Source: Candidatus Aminicenantota bacterium (GTDB lineage: Bacteria > Acidobacteriota > Aminicenantia > Aminicenantales > Aminicenantaceae). From it: 52,009 bases of DNA. The translations under genes and the position numbers were made by a program. The stretch is from NCBI GenBank assembly GCA_016927475.1, contig JAFGMO010000057.1, positions 1 through 52,009 on the forward strand. The letters run 5' to 3'. This document shows positions 1-8,888 of the stretch, piece by piece. The notes below the pieces were generated by a model, which ran no database searches, had not been told where the DNA came from, and saw only the letters and a program-made list of their open reading frames with translations. Numbering within the stretch: the first letter of the stretch is position 1; every line of letters starts with the position of its first letter.

Positions 1-2
1 AG

Positions 3-32
3 ATTGCCGCGTCGCCATGCTCCTCGCAACGA
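3..32. repeat. Short palindromic intergenic unit
   Basis: The ends ATTGC and GCAAC form an imperfect inverted pair around a GC-rich centre, followed by GACA. A related unit with the same ATTGC...GCAAT ends lies at 4929-4958. This looks like a dispersed REP-type sequence. Nothing else is recognisable in the first 139 bases. Confidence 0.35.
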
Positions 33-139
33 CAGGCTGCAACAAAGCAGATGTGGTAAGATCGGCTCGCCTGAAAGGGAAATTTGGCCAACATTTTCTT
101 GAGAACGGTCATGGAAAATGTTTCAATATCAGTTTTACC

Positions 140-201
140 AAAAACCATCATTAAATGATACATACTATTGAAATTATCAGTTGGTGTTGGCAAAGTTTAT
201 G
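140..201 (+). repeat. 62-bp dispersed repeat, copy 1
   Basis: This stretch matches the reverse complement of 14391-14452 at about 56 of 62 positions by eye. It begins AAAACCATCATTAAATGA and ends GTTGGTGTTGGCAAA-TTTATGA. Both copies are intergenic and abut a gene boundary. It codes for nothing visible and looks like a non-autonomous mobile or REP-like element. Confidence 0.75.
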
Positions 202-234
202 AATTTTTCATGCGCAAGCGCATGAAAAATTCAT
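199..234. terminator. Perfect 17-bp-arm hairpin at the methyltransferase 3' end
   Basis: Arms 199-215 and 218-234 are perfect reverse complements around a 2-nt centre (core CATGCGC-AA-GCGCATG). The right arm touches the stop codon of the methyltransferase gene. No long U-tract follows on the minus strand, so it may stabilise the mRNA end rather than act as a classical intrinsic terminator. A partial relative of the left arm occurs at 25221-25234. Confidence 0.55.
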
Positions 235-911
235 CAATTTTGCCGTTGCTTTAGCGATACAACTTTCGCGATATAGATATTATCTTCCTTTAAAAACGTC
301 TCGACACGAATAATCTTAAATCCCGCTTCTTTAAGCTCTGAGGTCATTTTTTCACTAGTTGAGCAGCCGTGCCCGGCTCCCCATTCAACCTTTTCGGGAT
401 CGCACTCTACGACAGCTAAAAGGCCGTCTTCTTTCAAACTGGGCAGGATATTCCTGATAACAGGCACGGGGTCCGCCAGATGGTGATAAACATTGATCAT
501 GAAGGCGATATCAAGCTTCCCCGCCGGCAGTTTGGGATCCGTTGTTTCGCCCAAGACAATTTCGACATTCTCGAATCCATCCCTTCGACATCGTTCCCGC
601 AGATGCGCCAGGGCTTCTTTATCGATATCATTGGCATAAACCCGGCCGTTTTCCCCGACCCTTTGGGCCAGCCACATGGTCATCCGGCCGGTTCCGGCGC
701 CGATTTCACCGACAACCATACCCGGTTTTATGCCGATGGCATTCATGATCTTAAGAGGAGGCTGGCGGAAATTAAGGCCGAACTCCCAATCCTCGATGCG
801 AAATGTTTTCTTTTGGTCAAATGAATCGAGGGCCGTAACGGCACGCCCTTGAGAAAACACAAAGAAAAACAAAAAAACCAGTAAAAATATTCCGGTCTTA
901 TGGTTGTTCAT
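234..911 (-). CDS. Exported class I SAM-dependent methyltransferase
   Basis: Class I methyltransferase fold with a clear AdoMet-binding motif I (GEIGAGTG) followed by an acidic strand end (NDID) and a later motif resembling DIAFMINVYHHL. The substrate cannot be told. The ATG at 911 is preferred because it starts a textbook signal peptide (MNNHKTG, then a Leu/Phe-rich core, then FSQGRA). An in-frame GTG at 962 with an upstream GAGAGG is an alternative and would add 17 residues. Predicted export is odd, since AdoMet is cytoplasmic; the segment may be an anchor with the catalytic domain inside. The gene ends in a strong hairpin. Methyltransferase fold is near certain; role unknown. Confidence 0.85.
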   Translation of the reverse strand: MNNHKTGIFLLVFLFFFVFSQGRAVTALDSFDQKKTFRIEDWEFGLNFRQPPLKIMNAIGIKPGMVVGEIGAGTGRMTMWLAQRVGENGRVYANDIDKEALAHLRERCRRDGFENVEIVLGETTDPKLPAGKLDIAFMINVYHHLADPVPVIRNILPSLKEDGLLAVVECDPEKVEWGAGHGCSTSEKMTSELKEAGFKIIRVETFLKEDNIYIAKVVSLKQRQN

Positions 912-1054
912 TTTGTTACCATCCCTTTTATTATTACGCAAAAAACTGAAGATAGGTTTCACAGACCCCTCTCAATATCTTTATTACATAGAAAATAATA
1001 ACAGTCATCATCCGGTCCCCCGAACGAGTCGGAAGACAAGTCTATCCGGGTGAT

Positions 1055-1217
1055 CCAGGCAGATTAAATAAAAGGAGTGGATTCCCCGAATGAATCGGGG
1101 AATGACATATGACTAATAGTGGATTCCCCGAATGGGCATGTCACCCGACAAGTTCGGGTGATCGGGGAATGACATATTACTAAGAGTATATTACCCGAAT
1201 GAATCGGAGTATGACAC
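1055..1217. repeat. Cluster of three hairpin repeats
   Basis: Three palindromic units follow one another. Unit 1 (1081-1103) has arms ATTCCCCGA/TCGGGGAAT with loop ATGAA. Unit 2 (1123-1170) has the same outer arms, but a second palindrome (1141-1161, arms TCACCCGA/TCGGGTGA) lies inside its loop. Unit 3 (about 1190-1214) is degenerate. Each ends in TGACA. Bases 1055-1107 recur inverted at 26602-26654 with about 51 of 53 matches. The cluster fills most of the 963-1257 gap downstream of the DUF5916 gene. Confidence 0.8.
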
Positions 1218-1257
1218 ATAATGAGATTGGATACCCTGGAAAAGCTTGCCGCACGAC

Positions 1258-3492
1258 TTACAAGCGGAACCAATAAGAAAATTTCAAGAAAACGCTGTAA
1301 TTGTCGTTGATATAACGGCCTGAATCGTTTTGAATCATGTTATTGTCAACACCAAGGTAAAAAAGCGTTCCCGGCCTCAGAACCCAACTGAACAGAAAAC
1401 TTCCGTACACCTTTTTATAATAATGGTTATAATCGACAATGGTCCTCAAACCAATCTGTTTTGAAATCTGGTAGGTCAACCGGGTTCGCAGGACATTATA
1501 ATCAAAAATCTGCTCGCCGCCCCACTCTTCCCAGAATGTCTGCTTGGAAAATTCAAAGGCCATCCTCATTCTTCGGCTCGGTTTGAAGGCTGCATATAAG
1601 CTGTAGGTATTGGCCCAACCTAAAAAAGGATCCGCCTCATCATACCAGATGCTTTCTCCCGTCTCGAAATAAAAACCGAAGGGCATCCATTTGACGAACT
1701 GCAGCTCCCCCCCAATCTCCAGTTTATTCCGTCTGAAATCGATTCCTCCATACCGTTCCATTTGGTTGCAGTACTCGATCTCCACCATGCTGAACTCCGT
1801 AAAGCGAAACAGCACTTCCCCCCGCAGCCACTCATCCTGCATGATGTCTTCGGAATAACCATATCTTCGTCCCGCATTAAGGTATAAATCCACCCGCTGA
1901 AAGTTCTTCTTTTCCGGAAAAAACCTTCTGCCCGCAAAGATTCCAACCGTCCGGTAATCCGTCCGGTTCACAAATCCTGCTGAAGCCTCAAAATCAGGAT
2001 GGAGCGCTAGTCCGTAAGTACCCAGACTCCATTTTTTGCTGAAATAGCTGAAGTCCAGATACAGCGCCGGAGCCAAGGCCGTCGTGCCTCCTTCGTACTT
2101 TGTTTTGGACCCCATGGCTTGAAAGGATAAAAACCAGCTGTTTTTAAATTTGAGCTGTCCGTCAAAACCCGCTACACGATTCCAGGAACCGTTCATCTCC
2201 TTATCCGTAACGGCAAATCCAATGTAACTTTCCTTGAATACATCCGCCTTCACACGGAATACATTAAACAATGCGTTTCCCAGATTCTCATCATCCGCCG
2301 CTGCCCCGCTGATGTTCCACAGGCTTGATGTCGGATCCGTATCCAGCGCCGAAAGCACACCGTAGGTGAAACGCCCCGCTTTGCCCGTCAGTTTCGCCCC
2401 GCCGATGGGGTCGATGATCCTCCGCGTATAGACCATATCGAGATCCGGAAAACGGAAAATCTCCATTCCTTCCAGGAAAAAAGGCCGTTTTTCATTATAG
2501 TACAGCGCAAACCGCTGGTTGATATCGATCTGGGGAGCATCGGCCTCGATGTGGCTGAAGTCGGGATTGGCCGTCAGGTCCATCGTCATATTGGAGTTTA
2601 TTCCCCATTTGAAATTTACTCCCGGCTGGAAATTGATGCTTTTCTCCTTTGTCGTCAGCGACGTCGCTACGGGCATGATTTCAAAGTTGGAACCTTTCTC
2701 CACCGCGCCTTCAATGACCATCTCACGCGCTTGAGTTAAAAGTCCCGGTTTACTCTGGGACATGTGAGGCCAGGAAACAATCTCTCCTGTCCGGGCGATC
2801 GTTCTCCCTACGATCACCGACCATACCTTCCTCTCGGCATCCGGAAAACGGATGCTCTTGAAGGGAACGGCCATCTCTACATAAAATCCTTCATCATCCA
2901 CCCGGCCGTCCGAAAAAAACACCATATCCCAGGATTCGTCCATGTTGTCGTTGCCTCCTTCTTCGAGGCGCAGCATATCCATTTGAATCCCGAGGGGATT
3001 CAGGATAAGGAAATACGAACGGCGCTTTTCATTGAAAGTGTCGATGGATACGAACACCCAGTCGTCTTCCATGCAGTTGTCCCGGGTGGTGACACAATAA
3101 CGAAGCTTCTCCGATTCACTGTCGTAGGCCCGAATGGCGACATAAAGATTTTTCTTGTCATAACCAAGCCAGGCAACGGTTTTCTGGCTGGGTTCGCCTT
3201 TTTCCTTGGGAACGAACTGGAGAAAGTCGTCTATACGCAGGGCTTCCTGCTCCCAAAGTGGATTATCAAACTTGCCGTCAATTTTAGGGGGATGAGATAG
3301 CTTTGGGATATCGACAGGTTTTGGAGCTGTTTTGGATTCTTCATGGGGACCTATTGAAACAGGATAGGCGGAAAGCGGAAGGCCGATAAGCAGGCACAAA
3401 ATAACAATAAATGAAATTACGGGACAAAAAGGTTTTATGGATAAAGAATCAAATATTCTTTCTATATGTCCTTTTAATGCGGCTCTCGTCAC
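1258..3492 (-). CDS. DUF5916 protein with N-terminal CBM9-like domain
   Basis: 744 residues. A signal peptide with a long basic n-region (hydrophobic core about 27-44) precedes a CBM9-like carbohydrate-binding domain (about 60-250; IDGKFDNPLWEQ, DDWVFVSIDTF). The rest matches DUF5916, with alternating beta-barrel-like strands and a C-terminal aromatic (SYWFRL), as expected of an outer-membrane protein. The family is common in Bacteroidetes, Acidobacteria and Aminicenantes; function is unproven but a surface carbohydrate or TonB-linked role is often assumed. The GTG start at 3492 has AGGAG eight bases upstream. It stands alone, read away from the K+ channel gene. Confidence 0.88.
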   Translation of the reverse strand: MTRAALKGHIERIFDSLSIKPFCPVISFIVILCLLIGLPLSAYPVSIGPHEESKTAPKPVDIPKLSHPPKIDGKFDNPLWEQEALRIDDFLQFVPKEKGEPSQKTVAWLGYDKKNLYVAIRAYDSESEKLRYCVTTRDNCMEDDWVFVSIDTFNEKRRSYFLILNPLGIQMDMLRLEEGGNDNMDESWDMVFFSDGRVDDEGFYVEMAVPFKSIRFPDAERKVWSVIVGRTIARTGEIVSWPHMSQSKPGLLTQAREMVIEGAVEKGSNFEIMPVATSLTTKEKSINFQPGVNFKWGINSNMTMDLTANPDFSHIEADAPQIDINQRFALYYNEKRPFFLEGMEIFRFPDLDMVYTRRIIDPIGGAKLTGKAGRFTYGVLSALDTDPTSSLWNISGAAADDENLGNALFNVFRVKADVFKESYIGFAVTDKEMNGSWNRVAGFDGQLKFKNSWFLSFQAMGSKTKYEGGTTALAPALYLDFSYFSKKWSLGTYGLALHPDFEASAGFVNRTDYRTVGIFAGRRFFPEKKNFQRVDLYLNAGRRYGYSEDIMQDEWLRGEVLFRFTEFSMVEIEYCNQMERYGGIDFRRNKLEIGGELQFVKWMPFGFYFETGESIWYDEADPFLGWANTYSLYAAFKPSRRMRMAFEFSKQTFWEEWGGEQIFDYNVLRTRLTYQISKQIGLRTIVDYNHYYKKVYGSFLFSWVLRPGTLFYLGVDNNMIQNDSGRYINDNYSVFLKFSYWFRL

Positions 3493-3846
3493 TAAAATTT
3501 CTCCTCATTCATTCTTTTCTTCCGTAGTTTGTGTTTTCACCGGTGTATACGCAAATTTTTGTAAAAAAGTTCATGGGATCAAAGTAAAGACTCTTCATTT
3601 TGTCTGCCTTTATGAAAACCTTGATCATCATAATCATAAAGTAGATCTATTCTTATTGAAATTCATCTTTTTTGTCATAAACGGGATTTTAAGGGAATAA
3701 GCGGAGTTAGTTGAGCTCTTCTCAATAATGGATACCTCAAAAAGGTGAATTCGGTTATTCTCTTGACATTTTTTCTCTTAATCTTTTTAATGTAGCAAGT
3801 GCGAGGGTTTAGCTTTAGCAAAGAGGAATAGAAAAGAGCATTTGAA
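3493..3846. other. Intergenic region between divergent genes
   Basis: AT-rich and without a convincing gene. Open frames here have no ribosome binding site or recognisable domain. The right part holds the channel promoter at 3763-3791. Confidence 0.6.
3763..3791 (+). promoter_or_regulatory. Sigma-70-type promoter for the channel/FHA operon
   Basis: TTGACA at 3763-3768, a 17-base spacer, then TTTAAT at 3786-3791: a perfect -35 and a five-of-six -10. Initiation would fall near 3798, about 50 bases before the channel start codon. Confidence 0.6.
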
Positions 3847-4443
3847 GTGTGGGTCTCCATACTTAACTTTCTTTCCGATTTAGAATTCCGGATCGCTGAC
3901 AAGACCAGCGACCTTTGCGCCGTATTGTTTCATTTTTGTATTTTTTGGATCTTTCCTGTTGTTCTTCTTTTTATTCCTTTTAAACTATTCCCCATCTTCG
4001 GAATTGTTTTTGCCGTCTTTTACATTTATATTCTGGCCGGTGATATATTTCTCTCCGTCTTCGGACACGAAAAACTGGAAAAAAAAAGAGGTATGATCGA
4101 TATCACCCAAGTACAGGAAATGCGGCAGGAAATCATAGGCGCCCTTATCAAATACCTGGGCGCCATCATCAGTTTTGCCACCATATTCAACGGACTCCAA
4201 CAGGTTTTTAATGGAAAGGCCTTTATAATCGCCAATCCTTCTCATATTCCATATTTTGACCTGTTCTACTTCAGCGTCGTAACCATCACTACTGTCGGAT
4301 ACGGAGATATCCAGCCTGCAAACGGGACGGCAAAATTTTTTGTTATCTTTGAGATCGTCTTCGGTTTGGGTTTTGCTCTTCTCCTCTTTACCATGTTGAT
4401 ATCGCTTTATATTGATATTCAACGTAAAAAGAAATATAAATAA
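3847..4443 (+). CDS. Potassium channel family protein (two-TM pore type)
   Basis: 198 residues with the K+ selectivity filter TVGYGD (about residues 152-157) between a pore helix (FDLFYFSVVTITT) and a last membrane helix (FFVIFEIVFGLGFALLLFTMLISLYI). Two hydrophobic segments near the N-terminus (about 27-70) and one at about 97-118 give roughly four membrane spans. No cytoplasmic RCK/TrkA_N domain follows, so gating is not evident. The start is GTG with no ideal ribosome binding site, so it is uncertain. An FHA protein gene follows after 12 bases, which suggests co-transcription and perhaps regulation of the channel by phosphothreonine signalling (inference). Confidence 0.85.
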   Translation: MWVSILNFLSDLEFRIADKTSDLCAVLFHFCIFWIFPVVLLFIPFKLFPIFGIVFAVFYIYILAGDIFLSVFGHEKLEKKRGMIDITQVQEMRQEIIGALIKYLGAIISFATIFNGLQQVFNGKAFIIANPSHIPYFDLFYFSVVTITTVGYGDIQPANGTAKFFVIFEIVFGLGFALLLFTMLISLYIDIQRKKKYK

Positions 4444-4455
4444 GAGGAAAAACCA

Positions 4456-4911
4456 ATGGTCCTATTCAGAAAAAAGAAAGAATATGATGTTCCGGAAATA
4501 TCCATCCAATTGACAATCATCGAGGGAAATAATGACGTGGGAGACTCTCCCGGAAAAGTGTTCCAGCTTGCTTGCGGAAACAATTTTATCGGCAGAGATT
4601 CCCTCTGTGAAGTTTTTCTCAACTCAGGAACGGTTTCCCGGCGACACGCCAACCTTAAAGTGGGATATGACAAAAAAACATTTTCCATAACGGACCTGGG
4701 AAGCGCAAACGGGGTCCTCATCAAACCCGATATTCTTTTAAGAAACAAAAAATCCTCATTAACATCCGGGGATGAGTTTCATATAGGAGAAATCCTATTT
4801 AAATTCCTGGTTATAGAAGAACAACAATCCAATCTCACCATGAGTGTCGATGTTCAAAATCTTCTTAAGGAAACGAGACGGGTCAAAAGAAATACGGGTA
4901 AAAGGAAATAA
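4456..4911 (+). CDS. FHA domain protein
   Basis: 151 residues. The central FHA domain (about 30-120) shows the family's conserved motifs in order: FIGRD, VSRRHA and DLGSANGV. These bind phosphothreonine peptides in the known family. There is no other domain, and the tail is basic (KETRRVKRNTGKRK). It lies 12 bases downstream of the K+ channel gene, with AGAGGA before the ATG, so the two form a likely operon. A Ser/Thr kinase partner is not in the window. Confidence 0.88.
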   Translation: MVLFRKKKEYDVPEISIQLTIIEGNNDVGDSPGKVFQLACGNNFIGRDSLCEVFLNSGTVSRRHANLKVGYDKKTFSITDLGSANGVLIKPDILLRNKKSSLTSGDEFHIGEILFKFLVIEEQQSNLTMSVDVQNLLKETRRVKRNTGKRK

Positions 4912-4928
4912 CATCACCTTCTCATGGA

Positions 4929-4958
4929 ATTGCCGTGAGTCCTCTGGACTCTCGCAAT
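4929..4958. terminator. Hairpin between convergent genes
   Basis: Nested inverted repeat: ATTGC/GCAAT outside and GAGTCC/GGACTC inside, loop TCT. It sits between the convergent ends of the FHA and aldo/keto reductase genes, so it could terminate both. It also resembles the REP-like unit at 3-32. No strong U-tract. Confidence 0.5.
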
Positions 4959-5038
4959 AACATACCGTTTCACAGGCTGACCCCTCCCACCTGCATCAAC
5001 CAACCCGGCTTAATCCCTTGGCTCGTGAATAATATAGG

Positions 5039-6169
5039 CTATGTCGATGTGTTTGTTATCAAAAAATCCGCGATATTCCGCATATATTCCCGGATAGAAA
5101 GATGCTGCGTGCAGAATTTTTCGCATTCGCCGCACTCCGTACAATCCCATGGCCTCGACCCTTTCAGCCAAAAATCTTCATTCGAACTGTAAAAATGGAA
5201 CATGCGCAGCGCTTCTTCCGGCATCTTCATACGGACCCGGTCCCACATGGCGGCAAAAAGATGAATCTGTATGTTTTCGGGGCAATGTTCCAAGCAATAA
5301 CGGCAACTGGTGCAAAATGATTCTCCCAGGGATTCAAACTTTTCACGGATACGCATTATGATCCCGAGGTCAGGACCGGTAGTGGCCTCTGCAGTCTTTA
5401 CATTTTCTTCAACTTCTCCAGGATTTTTCATGCCGGATAACACCACGGTAATTTCAGGATGGGAAAGGTTAAACCTGAGGGCGGCCGCTATAAAAGAATC
5501 TTCCTCATTTTCCTTAAGGACATAAAGCTTCTCAGCATCCCGGGTGAGCATGCCTCCCCCCAAAGGATTCATGGTGACGACGCCCATTCCCTCAGCCGCT
5601 GCGGCCTTCATTCCCAGCTTACGGAATTCATGGTTCAGAACATTGTAGCCCAATGTGACACCTTCAAAAGCTCCGGTTTTTACTATTTCAACGATTTCCT
5701 CGCCGCTGGCATGGGTGGTGAAGCAAAGATGCTTGATCAAACCCTCCTTCCGGGCTTGAACCGCCCCTTTATAAGGGCCATTGGGAGCCATAATTCTTCT
5801 AAATTGATCCAGGTCGAGTATACTCCACATGTTGTAGAAATCGATGCTCTCGCAGTTCAACTTTTTCAGTTGGCCTTCAATACGCTTTTGTACTGCATCT
5901 GCTGTTGGATCGGCATTTATGCTGGATTTTGTGGAAACAAAAATTTCATCTCTGATATTTCTCGAAAGAGAAGCGAGAGCTTTCCCAATGAATGTTTCCG
6001 ATTTATCGTCACAATAACCCGGTGCTGTATCGAAATAATTGATGCCGAGATCTACGGCTCGGAGAACCGACCGCACCGCCAATTCTTCATTCTTCGGGTC
6101 GAACCGCATCCCGCCGAATCCAAGAACGGAAACTCTTTTTTTCGTTCCACTGAATCTTTTATATCTCAT
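5039..6169 (-). CDS. Aldo/keto reductase with C-terminal 4Fe-4S domain
   Basis: 376 residues. An AKR TIM barrel fills about 1-275, with tetrad residues Asp47 and Tyr52 (NYFDTAPGY) and Lys81 (STKSS). Where the fourth residue, His, normally sits (IDLYxLH), this protein reads IDFYNMWS, so the His appears replaced. Two ferredoxin-like cysteine clusters follow: CTSCRYCLEHCP and CTECGECEKFC. This AKR-ferredoxin architecture is common in anaerobes and the substrate is generally unknown. No signal peptide, so cytoplasmic. A poor ribosome binding site precedes the ATG at 6169. Converges with the FHA gene. Confidence 0.88.
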   Translation of the reverse strand: MRYKRFSGTKKRVSVLGFGGMRFDPKNEELAVRSVLRAVDLGINYFDTAPGYCDDKSETFIGKALASLSRNIRDEIFVSTKSSINADPTADAVQKRIEGQLKKLNCESIDFYNMWSILDLDQFRRIMAPNGPYKGAVQARKEGLIKHLCFTTHASGEEIVEIVKTGAFEGVTLGYNVLNHEFRKLGMKAAAAEGMGVVTMNPLGGGMLTRDAEKLYVLKENEEDSFIAAALRFNLSHPEITVVLSGMKNPGEVEENVKTAEATTGPDLGIIMRIREKFESLGESFCTSCRYCLEHCPENIQIHLFAAMWDRVRMKMPEEALRMFHFYSSNEDFWLKGSRPWDCTECGECEKFCTQHLSIREYMRNIADFLITNTST

Positions 6170-6302
6170 AGCCTATTCAACCTGTTTTATTCAACTATTT
6201 CACCGTAAGGATCACAGATAACTGTAACATCTTAAAAGATGAATTCCAAGATAAGGCATTTAATATTGGTGACAAAACCACTATTCAAAATCGGACACAG
6301 AC

Positions 6303-6318
6303 TGTTCATGACAGAACA
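6303..6318. promoter_or_regulatory. Inverted repeat upstream of sigma-54 site (possible activator site)
   Basis: TGTTC-N6-GAACA is a perfect inverted repeat ending 41 bases upstream of the -24 element at 6360. The same GTTC-N6-GAAC layout occurs at 20520-20533 near two other sigma-54-type promoters. Sigma-54 systems use upstream enhancer sites, so this is a candidate (inference). Confidence 0.35.
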
Positions 6319-6359
6319 CTAACCATTTGCAAAAAAAAACATTTCTCATGTAAAAATTC

Positions 6360-6375
6360 TGGCATATTTTTTGCA
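6360..6375 (+). promoter_or_regulatory. Sigma-54 (-24/-12) promoter for the ankyrin gene
   Basis: TGGCAT-N5-TTGCA with GG at 6361-6362 and GC at 6373-6374, the strict GG-N10-GC spacing of RpoN promoters. Initiation would be near 6386, giving a leader of about 75-105 bases. Confidence 0.65.
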
Positions 6376-6491
6376 GTCATAAAAATGACAATCCTATAAG
6401 TTTCAACAACACAAACAAACGAAAGCGGCTGTCTCTCTCAGCCAGAAAGGATTAGAATCACATGGCCAGGACTAAAATCAAAGGATATACC

Positions 6492-8210
6492 ATGAACAAA
6501 ACAAACCGGACAAAAAACTTGATTGATATTTATCTTATATCATGTCGTTTTTTTAAATTTACCCTCAACAAATTCAAAACAGGGATGCCGCTATTCCTTC
6601 TCCTCCTCGGCCTCTTCTCCTTCGGATTTTCCCAAAACATCCATCGAGCCGTATCAGAAGGGAACCTCGAAGAAGTAGAGGCTTTGCTGAAAAAAAATCA
6701 AATTCTCGTAAACGAGGAAGACGCCCGAGGATGCACGCCCCTCTTCACGGCCATCATTCGGCGCAATCAAGAAATGGTCAAGCTCCTGATACAAAAAGGG
6801 GCTTCGGTACGTGTCGGTGACAGCAACCTGAGGGCTCCCATCCATTTCGCCGGATTCATGAACGATCCCGACATGATAAACCTTCTCCTGGAAAACGGCG
6901 CAGTCATCGATACCAGTGCCATCGGGGGAGCCACACCGCTGATTCATTCTTCCATGGCCGACCTTTTTTCTTTAAGCCGGTTTCTTTTAGAACATGGCGC
7001 CGATATCAACATTCAATGCAATGCCCTGACTACTCCCCTCTATTTTGCCGTCCTGAATAATAATCTGGAATATCTGACATATTTAATAGAAAAAGGAGCC
7101 GACACCGACACACCCGATTTCCTCAACAGAACGCCCCTCTATGTCGCCATCAGAGACGGCTATATAAATATCACTGAAAAATTAATGGAACACGGCGCCG
7201 AGATTCGATACCAGGGGCTGCCATCAAACAAAAATTTTCTCCATCTGGCGGCTATTCGTGGACGAAAAGAGACGGCGGACCTTTTGATCCGAAAAGGCTT
7301 CAATGTCAATGAGCAAGATGAGAACGGATGGACCCCCCTTGATTACGCCCTGCGATACGGGCAGTTTTTGACGGCTGAATTTCTCAAGAAACGGGGAGGA
7401 ATTCAAAAAGCAGCCGAGAATGTGATTTCAGCCAAGAACCTGCTTAATCAGACTTTAAAATCCGGCGAGGCTGTCATCATCAAACTTCAAAACGGAAGCT
7501 GGGGAATATGCACTCAGAAACACTTTCTGATTTTCGCCTATTCTGAAATAGGCCGTCCATCCCCTGACAAATCGATCACAAACGGGTACCTCACTGGCGA
7601 TGAAATGAAAGACGCGGCATGGATTTATTTTGATTTGGGCTTCCATCCTTTAGAACCTACCCACGCGCTGCAAGGCCGGACGCCTGTCTATTCCATGCAG
7701 GATCGTATGGAACATCTCTCGTTTATTTTAAACATCAGCTACGACCGAAATTACTCAAGATTAAATCTTACCCATGCTCATTTCCCCAAATCCGGACAGC
7801 CGATCACTGTAGAAGGACTGAAAATTACAGTCATAGATTCTTATCAGAATCAAAAAGGATATTTTATTGAAGGAGATGGTCTGGTCTTATTCTGGCTGGC
7901 CGGCCTCTGTGATAATTATATCAGCACAAAAAAAGACGCCAAAGCCGTCACATTCGTTGGAGAAAATCTTCCCAAGGTTGACCTTTTATTCCTCGGCACG
8001 CCGGACGGCATAGGCCCGGAAAAAGGAAACGGCATAAGAGAAGCTTATCTCGAATCGATAATCCTGAATCCAAAGGCGGTTTTCTTTATGGGAAAAGAAC
8101 TTTTGGAAAGAAAAATCCTCAACCAGATCCGGCGTAGAATAGGGGCAACAAAAAATATCATTTGTGCCGACAATCCGGGAGATGTCTTCCGTTTTTTTTT
8201 AAAAAAATAA
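6492..8210 (+). CDS. Exported ankyrin-repeat protein with metallo-hydrolase-like C-terminal domain
   Basis: 572 residues from ATG 6492, chosen for AAAGGA six bases upstream; ATG 6462 is possible. A long n-region leads into a hydrophobic core (MPLFLLLLGLFSFGFSQ), so export is likely. Eight or so ankyrin repeats run over about 45-310 (GCTPLFTAIIRRNQEMVKLL, WTPLDYALRYG). The last 230 residues (GEAVIIKLQNGSWGI, EGLKITVIDSYQNQKGYFIEGDGLVLFWLAG) resemble a UlaG-like metallo-beta-lactamase fold in strand order. The usual HxHxDH and FHAGD metal ligands are not visible, so it may be a non-catalytic relative. This assignment is tentative. Single gene behind a sigma-54-type promoter. Confidence 0.82.
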   Translation: MNKTNRTKNLIDIYLISCRFFKFTLNKFKTGMPLFLLLLGLFSFGFSQNIHRAVSEGNLEEVEALLKKNQILVNEEDARGCTPLFTAIIRRNQEMVKLLIQKGASVRVGDSNLRAPIHFAGFMNDPDMINLLLENGAVIDTSAIGGATPLIHSSMADLFSLSRFLLEHGADINIQCNALTTPLYFAVLNNNLEYLTYLIEKGADTDTPDFLNRTPLYVAIRDGYINITEKLMEHGAEIRYQGLPSNKNFLHLAAIRGRKETADLLIRKGFNVNEQDENGWTPLDYALRYGQFLTAEFLKKRGGIQKAAENVISAKNLLNQTLKSGEAVIIKLQNGSWGICTQKHFLIFAYSEIGRPSPDKSITNGYLTGDEMKDAAWIYFDLGFHPLEPTHALQGRTPVYSMQDRMEHLSFILNISYDRNYSRLNLTHAHFPKSGQPITVEGLKITVIDSYQNQKGYFIEGDGLVLFWLAGLCDNYISTKKDAKAVTFVGENLPKVDLLFLGTPDGIGPEKGNGIREAYLESIILNPKAVFFMGKELLERKILNQIRRRIGATKNIICADNPGDVFRFFLKK

Positions 8211-8369
8211 AGCGTTGAAAATAAATTCCGGACGAAAGCACACGGTTTTTTTCGTTTTTTCTTTTACCGACGGTTTCAAGTAAGCGATTCTTTGAAATAT
8301 TGAACATAAGATAAAAACAAAAAAAATAGGAAATCAAAAAAAATGGAATAGAAGCCGGATTGAAAACGA

Positions 8370-8888
8370 ATGGAACTTCTCCTCGAAACTTGTAAGATAA
8401 GAAGCTGGCGGAAAAATGATGCCGAAGCTCTTACCGTACATGCCGACAACCGAAAGATTTGGCGGAATCTCAGGGATGCCTTTCCCCATCCCTACACTTT
8501 GGCTGACGCGCATCGCTTCATCGAAACGGCATTGAAGAAAAAACCGGAAACATATTTCTGTATCGAAAAAAATGGTGAAGCCGTCGGATCCATCGGTTTG
8601 GGGCTGCATACGGATGTCGAGCGATTCAGCGCAGAAATAGGCTATTGGCTGAGCGAACGTTATTGGGGCTGCGGTATCATGTCCGAGGTCTTGAAGGCCG
8701 TTACGGAGTATGCGGTCCAAACATTCACCCTGCGCCGCGTTTATGCGCTTCCCTATGCATGGAATGGAGTTTCTTTCCGTGTATTGGAGAAGGCGGGATA
8801 TATCTTGGAGGGAAGACTGCGCTGCAGCGCTTTCAAGGATGGTTCATGGGTCGACCAGATGATGTACGCCTACGTTGTGGTACCGTGA
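8370..8888 (+). CDS. GNAT N-acetyltransferase, RimJ/RimL-like
   Basis: 172 residues, the full length of Acetyltransf_3 GNAT enzymes. The acetyl-CoA pyrophosphate loop appears as RYWGCGIMSEVL near 94-105, and the late signature NGVSFRVLEKAGYILEGRLR is typical of RimJ/RimL-type enzymes that acetylate protein N-termini or small amines. The substrate is unknown. The ribosome binding site is weak. About 160 bases of AT-rich sequence separate it from the ankyrin gene, and 109 bases follow before the amidohydrolase gene. Confidence 0.87.
   Translation: MELLLETCKIRSWRKNDAEALTVHADNRKIWRNLRDAFPHPYTLADAHRFIETALKKKPETYFCIEKNGEAVGSIGLGLHTDVERFSAEIGYWLSERYWGCGIMSEVLKAVTEYAVQTFTLRRVYALPYAWNGVSFRVLEKAGYILEGRLRCSAFKDGSWVDQMMYAYVVVP

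Noticed and set aside
1055..1217. Repeat cluster considered as a CRISPR array
   Set aside because: The units are palindromic, of different lengths, without regular spacers, and recur singly elsewhere; no cas genes nearby.
3675..3902. 75-codon open frame on the minus strand
   Set aside because: It runs over the channel promoter, has no ribosome binding site and no protein-like pattern.
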